Shown: piece after piece, positions 40,461-49,380 of the stretch
How the letters are laid out: every line of letters begins with the position of its first letter
How positions within the stretch are numbered: position 1 is the first letter of the stretch
Origin: Pseudomonas veronii
GTDB lineage: Bacteria; Pseudomonadota; Gammaproteobacteria; Pseudomonadales; Pseudomonadaceae
Assembly (NCBI RefSeq): GCF_001439695.1
Contig: NZ_JYLL01000004.1
Location: 342,528-406,527 of the forward strand
Direction: 5' to 3'
DNA length: 64,000 nucleotides
Program-made: the position numbers and the translations under genes
Notes under the pieces: generated by a model
The model's database searches: none
What the model was told of the DNA's origin: nothing
The model's input: the letters and a program-made list of their open reading frames with translations, nothing else

Positions 40461-42119
40461 ATGAGTACCCTAGATATCTTTACCCGCGACATCATCCAGA
40501 ACTCGCTCCAGGCAATTGCCGACGAAATGTTCACCGCCATGCGCAACGCGGCGATGAGCCCGGTGATTTATGAAGTGCTGGACATGGGCACCGGCATTAC
40601 CGACGCGCACGGCGACATTGCGAGTTCCGGCGCAGGTATTCCGGCCTTTGTCGGTGTGTTGGACAAGGCCGTGAAGAAAATTCTGCAGCACCATCCGTTG
40701 CCGCAGGACATCGAGGACGGAGACGTCTTCATCAGCAATGACCCCCACGACGGTGCGGTGACTCACCTCAACGATGTGGTACTGGCCATGCCGGTCTTTG
40801 CCGAAGGCCAGTTGGTCGCCTGGACCGCGAATATCGCGCACTGGAACGATGTCGGCGGGCGAGTGCCGGGTTCTTTGTCAACGGAAGCGACGGACATCTT
40901 CCAGGAAGGTCTGCGCCTGGCGTCGGTCAAGTTGATCAGCCAAGGCCAGCCAATCCGCTCGGTGTTGCAGATCCTGCGCGCCAATACCCGGATGCCGGAT
41001 TTCATGGAGGGTGACCTGTGGGCCGGGGTGGCTGCCGTGCGCGGTGGCGCCGCGCGCCTGCGCGAGCTGACGAGCAAGTACGGCAGCGCACTGTTTCTGC
41101 TGGCGATGAAAGACTTCATGGACCTGGGCGAAAAGGTGTCCCTCAAGGCTCTGGGCGAACTGCCTGCAGGGCAGTTAAGTCTGGAAGAACTGCAGGATGA
41201 CGGCAGCCTGTTCAAGGTCCGGATCGACATCCGCGCCAGCGAAATGGTCGTCGATCTGCGCGACAACCCCGATCAATGCCAAGGGCCAACCAATCTTAGT
41301 CGCGACGGCACCGTCGTTGCCGCACAGATGGCATTCAAGGCCTTGACCGCCCCCCAAGGCATTACCAATGGCGGCACTTTTCGCCCTCTCAGGGTGTTGA
41401 CCCGCCCCGGCTCGCTGTTCGATGCACTGCCACCGGCCGCCGAAGGTTTCTATTTCGAGAACCTCATCCGGGTTCACGACCTGATCCTGTGCTGTCTGGC
41501 CCAACGTTTTCCTGACCGGTTGCCCGCCGGCAATTTTGCCTCGGTGTGCGCCACGATCATTGGTGGTATTCACCCGGACACGGGCCGCCTGTTCACCCTG
41601 GTCGAACCGGAAATCGGCGGCTGGGGCGCCGAACCCGGGCGCGATGGCAACAATGCCGTCTACTCCGGGCTGCATGGCGAAACCTACAACTGCCCCGTCG
41701 AAGTCTGTGAAGCCCGCTATGGCTTGTATGTCGAGCGCATGGCCTTGAATGATGAAGCCGGCGGGCATGGGCAATTCCGAGGCGGCCGTGGCGTGTGCAT
41801 CGATTATCGGATTCGCGCCGATGGCAGCTTCATGACCTGCGGCTACACCCGCTCGGTCGTTCCGCCTTGGGGCCTGGAACAAGGGGCCGAAGGCACGCCC
41901 AATTACGTCGAAGTCATCCGCCGGAACGGTCAGCGCGAACGCCACGCGATGGCCAGCGGCATCGCGTTGAGCGCGGGTGATCTGGTCAGGGTACGCACCG
42001 GCGCGGGCGGAGGGTATGGCCCCGCCAGCCAACGAGATCCGGACGCGGTGCGCAACGACGTGAAAAACGGCTACCTCGATGCGGCCACCGCTCAGTCGGT
42101 ATACGGCCTGGTGACGTGA
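40461..42119 (+). CDS. hyuB: Hydantoinase/oxoprolinase subunit B
   Basis: 552 residues. Family segments are clear: NSLQAIADEMFTAMRNAAMS at the N-terminus, VFISNDPHDGAVTHLNDV, and a late Gly-rich RTGAGGGYGPASQRDP. Partner of HyuA in the ATP-dependent ring-opening enzyme. Starts 12 bases after hyuA with AAGGAGCG as ribosome site. Substrate cannot be told apart between hydantoin, N-methylhydantoin and oxoproline. Confidence 0.9.
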   Translation: MSTLDIFTRDIIQNSLQAIADEMFTAMRNAAMSPVIYEVLDMGTGITDAHGDIASSGAGIPAFVGVLDKAVKKILQHHPLPQDIEDGDVFISNDPHDGAVTHLNDVVLAMPVFAEGQLVAWTANIAHWNDVGGRVPGSLSTEATDIFQEGLRLASVKLISQGQPIRSVLQILRANTRMPDFMEGDLWAGVAAVRGGAARLRELTSKYGSALFLLAMKDFMDLGEKVSLKALGELPAGQLSLEELQDDGSLFKVRIDIRASEMVVDLRDNPDQCQGPTNLSRDGTVVAAQMAFKALTAPQGITNGGTFRPLRVLTRPGSLFDALPPAAEGFYFENLIRVHDLILCCLAQRFPDRLPAGNFASVCATIIGGIHPDTGRLFTLVEPEIGGWGAEPGRDGNNAVYSGLHGETYNCPVEVCEARYGLYVERMALNDEAGGHGQFRGGRGVCIDYRIRADGSFMTCGYTRSVVPPWGLEQGAEGTPNYVEVIRRNGQRERHAMASGIALSAGDLVRVRTGAGGGYGPASQRDPDAVRNDVKNGYLDAATAQSVYGLVT

Positions 42120-42189
42120 CCTTGAGGCGCCTCCCGCGCCCCGCCTGCTGCTCGACCGTCAAGAACAACAACAAAAAGAGAGCACCCTC

Positions 42190-43080
42190 ATGAAACTGCA
42201 ACACTCATCTCGTTTATGGGTAGCGCCTACGCTTGCCTGGGTTTTGGGGATCACACCCCAGGCACACGCTGAACAGTTCATCGGTTTCGCCCAACCGGGC
42301 GTACCCGGACAGTGGGCCCTGGAATCGTTTCCTGTATTCAGCCGCACCACAACGGGCAGCGTGCGCGCGGGCAGCAACACTGTCCTGGCGTACTTTTCGG
42401 AAACCGGCTTTACCGGGACGCAGCGCGACCAATTGCAGTTTTGGGTCGGCGCCGACACGGGCTACAGCAATGACAACAGCGCTCGCAACAACGGCTCGTG
42501 GGGCGTGGCATCACCGAACCTCGGCCTGGCGTATTACTACAACGTGGTGGAACCCACCAGTGCCTATGGTTCCGATGACTTCACCACCTTCTGGATCAAC
42601 CCGACGCTCTCCCTGGAGTTTCCCAACGGCAATGATGAAGGCACGGGTTACGGCGCGTTTGCCAACCGCTATGGCGCAAGCTTCAGCGTCGCCAACTACC
42701 TGCGCTTGGGCCGTTTCGCCGCCACCTTTACGCCGGCCGGCATTCACTACGCCGCGCGCAATCGGCACGCGACCGATCTCGGCAGCGGCGACCCGACACG
42801 CCTGCGCGGCGGTGTCAGTTTCTGGCTGGCCGACATCGCCGCCGGGTATCTGGTCACCGACGATGTATGGCTGGGCGTCCATCATTCTTACCACATCAAC
42901 AATCGCTCGGCGTCCGACTTCAAGGAATCCCGCGAAGGCAAGATCGGCCCGGCGATGACCTACACCGGTTTCAGCAAACAGGGATTCTACCTGTCGGCCA
43001 ACCTGAACTTCGACTACTACCACAGCGACAACCTGCCCTATTCCAATAGTTTGACCATGGCTCTGGTGAAGTTCTTCTAG
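42190..43080 (+). CDS. Outer-membrane channel of the phenol-degradation MetA family
   Basis: 296 residues with a signal peptide ending PQAHA before EQFIGF. The mature protein is a series of beta-strand-like stretches (PNLGLAYYYNVV, TLSLEFPNGNDEGTGY, AAGYLVTDDVWLGVHHSYHI) and ends SLTMALVKFF with a terminal Phe, as in outer-membrane barrels. Proteins of this family (PF13557) act in uptake of aromatic or cyclic substrates. Its place in the operon suggests a pore for the hyu substrate. Confidence 0.82.
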   Translation: MKLQHSSRLWVAPTLAWVLGITPQAHAEQFIGFAQPGVPGQWALESFPVFSRTTTGSVRAGSNTVLAYFSETGFTGTQRDQLQFWVGADTGYSNDNSARNNGSWGVASPNLGLAYYYNVVEPTSAYGSDDFTTFWINPTLSLEFPNGNDEGTGYGAFANRYGASFSVANYLRLGRFAATFTPAGIHYAARNRHATDLGSGDPTRLRGGVSFWLADIAAGYLVTDDVWLGVHHSYHINNRSASDFKESREGKIGPAMTYTGFSKQGFYLSANLNFDYYHSDNLPYSNSLTMALVKFF

Positions 43081-43112
43081 TGCCATTCAACACACTTATC
43101 GAGGAATACCGT

Positions 43113-43934
43113 ATGGACAGTTCAACCTTCAACATCGCACCGCAAGACATTGCAGTGACCGTGCGCTGGCTCAACCCGATCGGCTGCCCGACCTTTGACG
43201 CGCCCATCGCTGAGCTGTTGCACCGCATCAAACAACCCTCCACTCAGGTGGAGGTAGTGTCGTTCGACATGACGCCCAGCCCAACGCACCTGGAATACCG
43301 CGCCTACGAGGCCCTTACGTATGAACGCACCGTGCATATCGCCCGCGATTGCGCCCAGGCGGGTGTAGACGCGCTAGTGCTGGGTTGCTTCTACGATCCG
43401 GCACTGGAAGACGCACGGGAAATTTCCGGTGAAACCCTGGTCGTCGCGCCCTGCCAGGCGAGCCTGCAGGTGGCGGAACACCTGGCCAATCGCTTTTCGA
43501 TCATTGTCGGGCGCAATAAATGGATCGAGCAGATGCGTGCGCGCGTGCAAGGCTATGGCGCCGGCTCCCGGTTGGCTTCGCTGCGTCCGTTGGGCATGGG
43601 CGTCGACGAGTTCCAGCGCGATCATGCCGTGACCCGTCGCAAGATCATCGAACAAGCCCACCGCGCAGTCGAAGAGGACGGTGCCGAAGCCGTGATCCTC
43701 GGCTGCACCATTGAGTTCGGCTTTTTCGAGGAGGTGCAACGGGAAGTCGGCGTGCCGGTGATAGATCCGGTGGTCGCGGCATTCAAGGTGGCCGAAGCGA
43801 TGGCGGGTATGAAACGCCGGTTTGGCTGGCGTCCGAGTCGAGTCGGCAGTTGTGAGCCGCCACCGGAAGCTGAAATCGAGCGGTTTGGTTTGTTCCGCGC
43901 CCCTGCGCCAATTGGCAACCGTGTCAGCGCCTGA
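43113..43934 (+). CDS. Asp/Glu/hydantoin racemase family protein
   Basis: 273 residues. Two catalytic cysteines are in place: Cys92 in VLGCFYDP and Cys198 in VILGCTIEFG, the cofactor-independent racemase arrangement. With hyuAB it would most naturally racemise a hydantoin or the carbamoyl or free amino acid. ATG at 43113 with GAGGA seven bases upstream; the frame extends back to the preceding stop without another ribosome site. Confidence 0.85.
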   Translation: MDSSTFNIAPQDIAVTVRWLNPIGCPTFDAPIAELLHRIKQPSTQVEVVSFDMTPSPTHLEYRAYEALTYERTVHIARDCAQAGVDALVLGCFYDPALEDAREISGETLVVAPCQASLQVAEHLANRFSIIVGRNKWIEQMRARVQGYGAGSRLASLRPLGMGVDEFQRDHAVTRRKIIEQAHRAVEEDGAEAVILGCTIEFGFFEEVQREVGVPVIDPVVAAFKVAEAMAGMKRRFGWRPSRVGSCEPPPEAEIERFGLFRAPAPIGNRVSA

Positions 43935-43955
43935 CTCGCAAAAAGGATCGCCACC

Positions 43956-45314
43956 ATGCGTGATATTCCCTCAACGCTACATGCCGTTCACCCGGAACCT
44001 ACGCCGGACTCACACACCCGCAACGTGGGCGACGTCTTCCGAAATTTCCCCCTCACCCGTACTCACCTGCAGTGTTGCCTGGTGCTGTTCTTTGTCTTTG
44101 CGATTGAAGCCTGGGAGATGATGATCATTGTCTACACCGCACCACTGATTGCCGCGGAGTTTGGCCTGGACGCCCTTGCCGTGGGCCACCTGATCGGCGC
44201 GATGTTCATCGGCATGCTGCTGGGTGCGTTGGCCTGGGGCAAAGTTGCCGAACGCATCGGGCGAAAACGCGCGATTGTCTGGAGCCTGGGCGCTTACGGA
44301 GCTGTCTCCCTGGCCAGTGCATTCGCACCCGATTACTCAACCCTGTATGCCTTGCGCTTGCTGTCCGGGGTTGCAGCCGTGGGCATGATGGTGGTGACCT
44401 TCGCGCATTATCAGGAACTTCTGCCGGTGCGCCAGCGCGGCTCGTTGACCGTCTATCTCGCTTCTGGCTGGCCTGTTGGCATGCTGCTGGCGTTGGGTGC
44501 CACGGTGTGGTTACTGCCGCAAGGCTGGCGCGCGATCATCGTCTTGAGTTCGCTCGGTGGGTTGTGGGCGATCGCCGTGGCACGCTGGGTGCCGGAGTCG
44601 CCTTACTGGCTGGCCTCCGCCGGCAGGCAACAGGAGGCCAGAGCGGCGATTGCCGTATTGAGCCAAGGGGCGGTGAGCATACCTGAGGACTGCGAACTGC
44701 AGGTTGATCGCACGGTTTCCGGACACCAGCGTGAGCTATTCAGCCGTGCCCTGCTCAAAGTCAGCCTGCTGCAAATCACCGTCAACTTTACCTTCTCGTG
44801 GGGTTACTGGGGCTTGCAAACCTGGCTACCCACCTTGCTGCAGCAGCGCGGCCTGAGTTTGCCGCAGAGCTACGGTTTTATTGCGCTGTCGGCGCTGTGC
44901 ATGATCCCTGGGTATATGGCCGCGTCGTATCTGACGGGGCGTTTTGGACGCAAAAAAGTCATCGTGGCGTTTATCAGCGCATCGGTGCTGGCGGGGTATG
45001 GTTTCGCCAACGCCCAGACCCTGGAAATGCTCTACCTGAGCAATTTCGCCTTGGCCTTCTTCAGCCTCGGCGCATGGGGGGTGTGGGGTACATGGATCGG
45101 TGAGCTGTATCCCACCGCGTTGCGTACTGTGGGTTATGGCTGGGCGATTTTCGCCCAGCGTGTGGCGAACGTACTGGCGCCGTCGCTGATCGGCGCGCTG
45201 ATCGCCTACGGCTCGTCGTTCAACCTGACGACCACCATCATCAATGCATTTCTGTTGGTCACGGTCATTCTTGCCGCGTTCATGCCGGAAACCGAAGGCC
45301 AGGCGTTACGCTGA
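43956..45314 (+). CDS. MFS transporter
   Basis: 452 residues, about twelve membrane helices. The loop 2-3 motif GKVAERIGRKRA and the matching SYLTGRFGRKK after helix 8 place it in the major facilitator superfamily, sugar/aromatic-acid symporter-like. A soluble 30-residue N-terminus precedes helix 1. Last gene of the hyu operon, probably importing the cyclic substrate across the inner membrane. Confidence 0.88.
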   Translation: MRDIPSTLHAVHPEPTPDSHTRNVGDVFRNFPLTRTHLQCCLVLFFVFAIEAWEMMIIVYTAPLIAAEFGLDALAVGHLIGAMFIGMLLGALAWGKVAERIGRKRAIVWSLGAYGAVSLASAFAPDYSTLYALRLLSGVAAVGMMVVTFAHYQELLPVRQRGSLTVYLASGWPVGMLLALGATVWLLPQGWRAIIVLSSLGGLWAIAVARWVPESPYWLASAGRQQEARAAIAVLSQGAVSIPEDCELQVDRTVSGHQRELFSRALLKVSLLQITVNFTFSWGYWGLQTWLPTLLQQRGLSLPQSYGFIALSALCMIPGYMAASYLTGRFGRKKVIVAFISASVLAGYGFANAQTLEMLYLSNFALAFFSLGAWGVWGTWIGELYPTALRTVGYGWAIFAQRVANVLAPSLIGALIAYGSSFNLTTTIINAFLLVTVILAAFMPETEGQALR

Positions 45315-45476
45315 AACCACCTGAGTTCAGCGTCGAATCCGACAACCCGAAGGGTTCGCCGCTGGCAGTGGCTGCCACGCAGATCGGGCTGAATATCGCC
45401 AGGCGCATTCTAGCGCCCTATTCCGGGCACCGACACCTGTCGGGCGCCTATCAGTCCGAATGGAAACGGAGTTCCC

Positions 45477-47411
45477 ATGAGCAATAAACACTTGGACAAC
45501 TGCCTGGTTTTTCCCATGCGGCGCGGGCCTTATCAGAACAACGGTGCTTCGCCTTGGTATTGCACGCTTGAACTCGGCACCCCTGGCCAACCGCTGAAGT
45601 TCGCAATCGATTCTGGCACCAACATGAACTGGATCACCTCGGCACTTTGTCCCGCTGACCAGTGCGTGCATTTTGCCGGTAGCCGCTTTGACTTCCAGGC
45701 TTCGAGCACCTTTGCCTTTACCGACTGCTTGCAGCGGCCTTACAGCTTTGGCCCTTGGGGCACGATGCAAGTGGAGTCCGCCTCAGACGTTTTGACAATG
45801 CCCTGCGGTACGCCACTGGAGACTCAACTGCTGCTGGCCGCAGCCTATGACGGCGAACAATTCAAGCAACTCGATTGGGACGGCGGCCTGGGTTTACCTT
45901 GCAGCAGTGCTTACGTCGAGGGGCGCAGCGCCTTTTTACTCCAGGCATTAATGCGTGAAGGCCAACTGTCACCCGATCACCCCTTCGTCGCATTTGATTG
46001 GGATAACCAGGCCCACACCGGCAGCTGCCAAATGGGCGGCGTGGATCCCACGAAAACCCAAGGCGCGCAGTTATTTCTGCCGTGGTCGGTCTACAGCACA
46101 TTAGCGGGTGTGGAATACATTTGGTCGGCCGACCTGAAATCCTACTCGGTCGGCTCAGAGCTGATGGCCAGCAACATCAAGTTTGCGCTCGACTCAGGCT
46201 CTTCGCAGCTCAAGGGGGACGATGGTTTGATGCGCCGGACCCTGGCTCGTATTGCGCAGGGGGGAGAACCCGACATCGTGCTGGGGTTTGCCGACGGCGA
46301 GATCACCTTGGGTGCCGACCTCTATAACTGCCTGATCGAAGAAGGCCCGCAAAAAGGTGAGCGCTTGCCTCAGTTCGCACCATTGGGCCTGGCTGACCTG
46401 GTGCTGGTGGGGTCGCTGGTAATGGAGCACTGCTACACGGTGTACGAGTATCAAGTCGTGAAATGCAGTCATGAGGTCTATTCATTGGCCCCCGTAGGCG
46501 TCTGGCTGTTCAATCGTGCTGATGGCCCGCAGATCATCACGCGCTCGTCATCAAAACGTTTCACACCGGGAACGCACGCAATCGTCAATGGAAAACTCGC
46601 CCTCCCAGGCCCTTCGAATGAAACCGTGTCGGTCGCCGGCACCTGGAAGAACGACTACGGCTCGGTCATGAACCTGGAGGTGTCCGGACAGCGAATCTAC
46701 GGCACTTATCATTCTTCGACAGGCTCAACCGGCAAGTATCCGGTATGCGGCTTTTCCCTGGGCGCGGGCGCCAGCCGTGAAAAGAACCAACCCATCGCGC
46801 TGGCCATCAACTGGCACGCTCTTGGCGCCGACTCCTGCGACCCTAGCTGGAACTGGACTTCCGGGTTGAGTGGGCAATTGAGTATGACGGTTGCGGGCGA
46901 TGCGCTGACGTTGTCCCATCTGTTGGTCGCGACCAGCGACTTCCCCGAACTTGCCGCCCCGGGAACCTATGTCGACAAGTTGGTTTATCGTCGGATAGAA
47001 AAACCGCTGTACGTTGAGCCCCCTTTGCCATCCACGCTGTTACCCGTTGAAAACGCCCTGGCGGGCAATTGGGTCGCTGGCGACGGGACGTCTCTGGTCT
47101 TGAGCGTACATAGCCACAGCAAGCAACGCATGGGTATCGTTCGGGGGCAGCTGACGTGTCCGAACAGCGGCGCTGGCGCAGAGGTTAGCGGCTTTACCGA
47201 CATCAATGCCGTCGCGAGTAAACTCAAGCGCCAATCCGTGAGTCTCACCGCCGCCGAGACTCCGGATGCGACGGTGCGTGCCTTATGTGGTGCCTTGGAG
47301 TTGGAGGGAGAGACGCTCGAACTGCTGGTACTGGCAAGCGCTTCAGTCGCGCCTGCAAATGCCTACCTGGCAACACAGATCTCATCGATACGCTTCACTC
47401 GCACTACTTGA
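45477..47411 (+). CDS. Pepsin-like (A1) aspartic peptidase fused to avidin-like domains
   Basis: 644 residues without a signal peptide. Residues 25-345 read as a two-lobed pepsin fold: first Asp in FAIDSGTNMNWI (Asp45), second in KFALDSGSSQL (Asp239). Other pepsin landmarks are WDGGLGL (compare DGILGL), GSCQMGGVDP and PDIVLGF, with LVLVGSLVMEHCYTVYEYQ near the lobe end. Residues 384-507 fit an avidin/streptavidin barrel: GTWKNDYGS, YGTYHSSTG, ALAINWHAL, TSGLSGQL, LVYRR. Residues 525-642 look like a degenerate second copy (LAGNWVAGDGTSL, ending ISSIRFTRT). In the first copy Asn, Ser, Tyr and one Trp of the biotin pocket are kept; others (Trp108, Asp128 of streptavidin) appear replaced. It stands between a catabolic operon and a convergent regulator. 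Confidence 0.85.
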   Translation: MSNKHLDNCLVFPMRRGPYQNNGASPWYCTLELGTPGQPLKFAIDSGTNMNWITSALCPADQCVHFAGSRFDFQASSTFAFTDCLQRPYSFGPWGTMQVESASDVLTMPCGTPLETQLLLAAAYDGEQFKQLDWDGGLGLPCSSAYVEGRSAFLLQALMREGQLSPDHPFVAFDWDNQAHTGSCQMGGVDPTKTQGAQLFLPWSVYSTLAGVEYIWSADLKSYSVGSELMASNIKFALDSGSSQLKGDDGLMRRTLARIAQGGEPDIVLGFADGEITLGADLYNCLIEEGPQKGERLPQFAPLGLADLVLVGSLVMEHCYTVYEYQVVKCSHEVYSLAPVGVWLFNRADGPQIITRSSSKRFTPGTHAIVNGKLALPGPSNETVSVAGTWKNDYGSVMNLEVSGQRIYGTYHSSTGSTGKYPVCGFSLGAGASREKNQPIALAINWHALGADSCDPSWNWTSGLSGQLSMTVAGDALTLSHLLVATSDFPELAAPGTYVDKLVYRRIEKPLYVEPPLPSTLLPVENALAGNWVAGDGTSLVLSVHSHSKQRMGIVRGQLTCPNSGAGAEVSGFTDINAVASKLKRQSVSLTAAETPDATVRALCGALELEGETLELLVLASASVAPANAYLATQISSIRFTRTT

Positions 47412-48414
47412 CCAACCTCTTTTCCTTCGACGGCCTGTAGCCGAAATACGAGCTATAACACTTGCTGAAATGACTCGGCGAAACAAACCCGCACGCCACC
47501 AGCACCTCCACCTGCGACAACTCAGTGTGTTGCAACAGCCGGCGCGCCTCGGTCACCCGCAGTTCCATGTAATAGCGCTGCGGCGTGGTGCCCAGTTGTT
47601 CCTTGAACAGCCGTTCGAGCTGGCGGCGGGAGCGGCCGGCGTAGACGGCGAGCTGGTCGAGCTCCAAGGGTTCTTCGAGGTTGGCGTCCATCAGTTTCAC
47701 CACCTCGCGTAACGGCGCGCTGACGCAGATGTTTTCCGTCGGTTTGATGCGCCGGTAGCGGGACTCCTCGAAGGCCAGGATATCTTCGATACCTTCGACC
47801 AAGGCCTTGTCGTGCAGGCCCTTGATCCAATCCAGCGCCATGTGGAAAGCGCCGGACGGACTCGAGGCGGTCAGGCGGTCGCGGTCGATGACATACGGTT
47901 CGCTGGTGACGTGGGCCGCCTTCGACACTTCCGCCAGTGCCGGGCGATGTTCGGGGTGGATGGCGCAGCGGTAGCCCTGCAACAGGCCGGCGCGGCCGAG
48001 GAACCAGGCGCCGTTCCACAAGCCGGCCAGGCTGACGCCCTGCTCGGCGGCATTGCGCAGCAGGTGGATGAAGTCGTCGCTGGCCTTGAGTTCGGTGCGA
48101 AAGCCGCCGCAGATCACCAACAACTCCAGCGTTTGCAGGGCCGCCACGTCGAGGCGTGCATCCGGGCGGATCACCAGGCCCAGGTCGCTGATGACTTCGC
48201 CGTCGCCCCAGCCGAACGTGCGCGATGCGAACAACTCGGGGCGCAACAGGTTGGCGGTGACGAAGGTGTCGAGGGTCTGGGTGAAGGCCGGCAGGGAGAA
48301 GTGTTCGAGCAGCAGGAAGCCAACGCGGGTGGCTGACGCCGGCTGGCCGGGTATTTCATTGAGGTAGCGCAGGTTCTTGCCTTTCATGCCACCGCTGAAT
48401 TGACGTCTTTCCAT
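47404..48414 (-). CDS. GlxA-type AraC regulator
   Basis: 336 residues. N-terminal DJ-1/PfpI-like domain (VGFLLLEHFSLPAFTQTLDTF split across strands, then SLAGLWNGAWFLGRAGLL) and C-terminal AraC helix-turn-helix pair ending GFVSPSHFSKCYSSYFGYRP. This architecture is that of ArgR/CdhR/GbdR-type regulators of amine and amino-acid catabolism. Its 3' end overlaps the convergent peptidase-avidin gene by eight bases. ATG at 48414; an internal ATG nine codons later is possible. Confidence 0.88.
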   Translation of the reverse strand: MERRQFSGGMKGKNLRYLNEIPGQPASATRVGFLLLEHFSLPAFTQTLDTFVTANLLRPELFASRTFGWGDGEVISDLGLVIRPDARLDVAALQTLELLVICGGFRTELKASDDFIHLLRNAAEQGVSLAGLWNGAWFLGRAGLLQGYRCAIHPEHRPALAEVSKAAHVTSEPYVIDRDRLTASSPSGAFHMALDWIKGLHDKALVEGIEDILAFEESRYRRIKPTENICVSAPLREVVKLMDANLEEPLELDQLAVYAGRSRRQLERLFKEQLGTTPQRYYMELRVTEARRLLQHTELSQVEVLVACGFVSPSHFSKCYSSYFGYRPSKEKRLVK

Positions 48415-48709
48415 CGAGGGTCGGCCCTCTCTTATTGTTGAGGCTGTGGGCGCCATCTTAGGGGGAAATGCTGCGGCTGTCTCAGGTGGCGCGCCGTACC
48501 CTCAAGACATGGCTCACCTGCTGATCTTGATAAACCCAGCCCTCTCCACCCCCCCAGGCCAAAGCGTTGCGCGCGCATCTGATACGGTTTTTTCTTTACT
48601 ATCTGCGCCTGTATCGAAATGTCATCGAGGCGGACAATAGGGCCACTCCCGACACCCTTGTCGAGCGCGACAGGAATGTTCCTGCCGCCCCCTTCCCTTC
48701 GGAGGCCTT

Positions 48710-48793
48710 ATGACCAAGATGGCAATTTTCCTGTTTGGCTTTTTGGTGCTGACCATTGGCATCGGTCTGCTGGCGACCATCTCGCCCGTTTGA
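48710..48793 (+). CDS. 27-residue single-pass membrane protein
   Basis: ATG at 48710 with a perfect GGAGG five bases upstream encodes MTKMAIFLFGFLVLTIGIGL, then LATISPV. It is one hydrophobic helix with a short basic N-terminus. Too short for standard gene finding. The strong ribosome site and composition make it credible. Such microproteins usually associate with larger membrane complexes; the partner is unknown. Confidence 0.7.
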   Translation: MTKMAIFLFGFLVLTIGIGLLATISPV

Positions 48794-48944
48794 CGTCAGC
48801 GCAGCCCCGGCGCTTAACGGAAAACAGCCTCGGGTACAGCGACAGCACCAGCAAACTGGCCATCGACACATTGGCTCAAGCCTTTCACAAAGCTTTCACA
48901 GGTGAACGCCTAGTGTTGTTTCAGCTCCTAGAGAAACACCTTTT

Positions 48945-48973
48945 AGCCCGCTCTCCCCATCGCGGGCTTTTCT
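48945..48973 (+). terminator. Rho-independent terminator
   Basis: AGCCCGC/GCGGGCT stem around an A/C-rich loop, followed by TTTTCTTT. Would end the microprotein transcript, leaving a 150-base untranslated tail. Confidence 0.8.
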
Positions 48974-49003
48974 TTGCCTGTGATTTAAGCCGGGCAAAAA
49001 AAA

Positions 49004-49043
49004 GGCAAGCCACGCCTCATCAAGATGAATAGCGTGGCTTGCC
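49004..49043 (-). terminator. Terminator of the Gly-rich lipoprotein gene
   Basis: Twelve-base perfect stem GGCAAGCCACGC/GCGTGGCTTGCC. On the minus strand it is followed by eight T, 16 bases beyond the stop codon. Confidence 0.88.
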
Positions 49044-49058
49044 CCAATAAGCCGTTAC

Positions 49059-49232
49059 TTAACGCAGACCGGGACCGCCCGGACCGCCATGGCCACCGCC
49101 CTGGCCGTGGCCACCACCACCACCACCACCACCACCACCACCACCACCCGGCGGCATGAATATCCAGCAGCCCGACAGGGACGATAACAACGCGACAATC
49201 AGTGCCGCCTTAGTTAGGTTGTTCAACTTCAT
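49059..49232 (-). CDS. Gly/His-rich small lipoprotein
   Basis: 57 residues. ATG at 49232 gives MKLNNLTKAALIVALLSSLS and then GC, a lipobox LSGC with Cys22. A WIFMPP linker leads into 13 consecutive Gly, then HGQGGGHGGPGG and a short end. The Gly codons are GGT repeats, visible on the plus strand as a run of ACC. Probably an outer-membrane-attached flexible peptide; the His residues could bind metal. Followed by a strong terminator. The repeat could change length by slippage. Confidence 0.75.
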   Translation of the reverse strand: MKLNNLTKAALIVALLSSLSGCWIFMPPGGGGGGGGGGGGGHGQGGGHGGPGGPGLR

Positions 49233-49380
49233 CACAACACTCTCTAGTCACAAGCTTTAATGCTCGATGGATAAGACCGTTCAAAATGAAGTGCGTCACG
49301 CCTATCGTGTAACTTGATGGTATTGAATGTATTGGAAAGGCTACAAATACCTGGTCGCTATAGGCTGATAGCGGTGCGAC

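Noticed and set aside
45477..47411. Idea that the avidin-like domain acts on the nearby biotinylated carboxylase
   Set aside because: The two genes are on opposite strands, not co-transcribed, and key biotin-pocket residues look replaced; there is no direct evidence for a link.
49111..49148. ACC repeat considered as a microsatellite or CRISPR-like array
   Set aside because: It is the coding strand complement of a GGT run inside the Gly-rich lipoprotein; there are no spacers.
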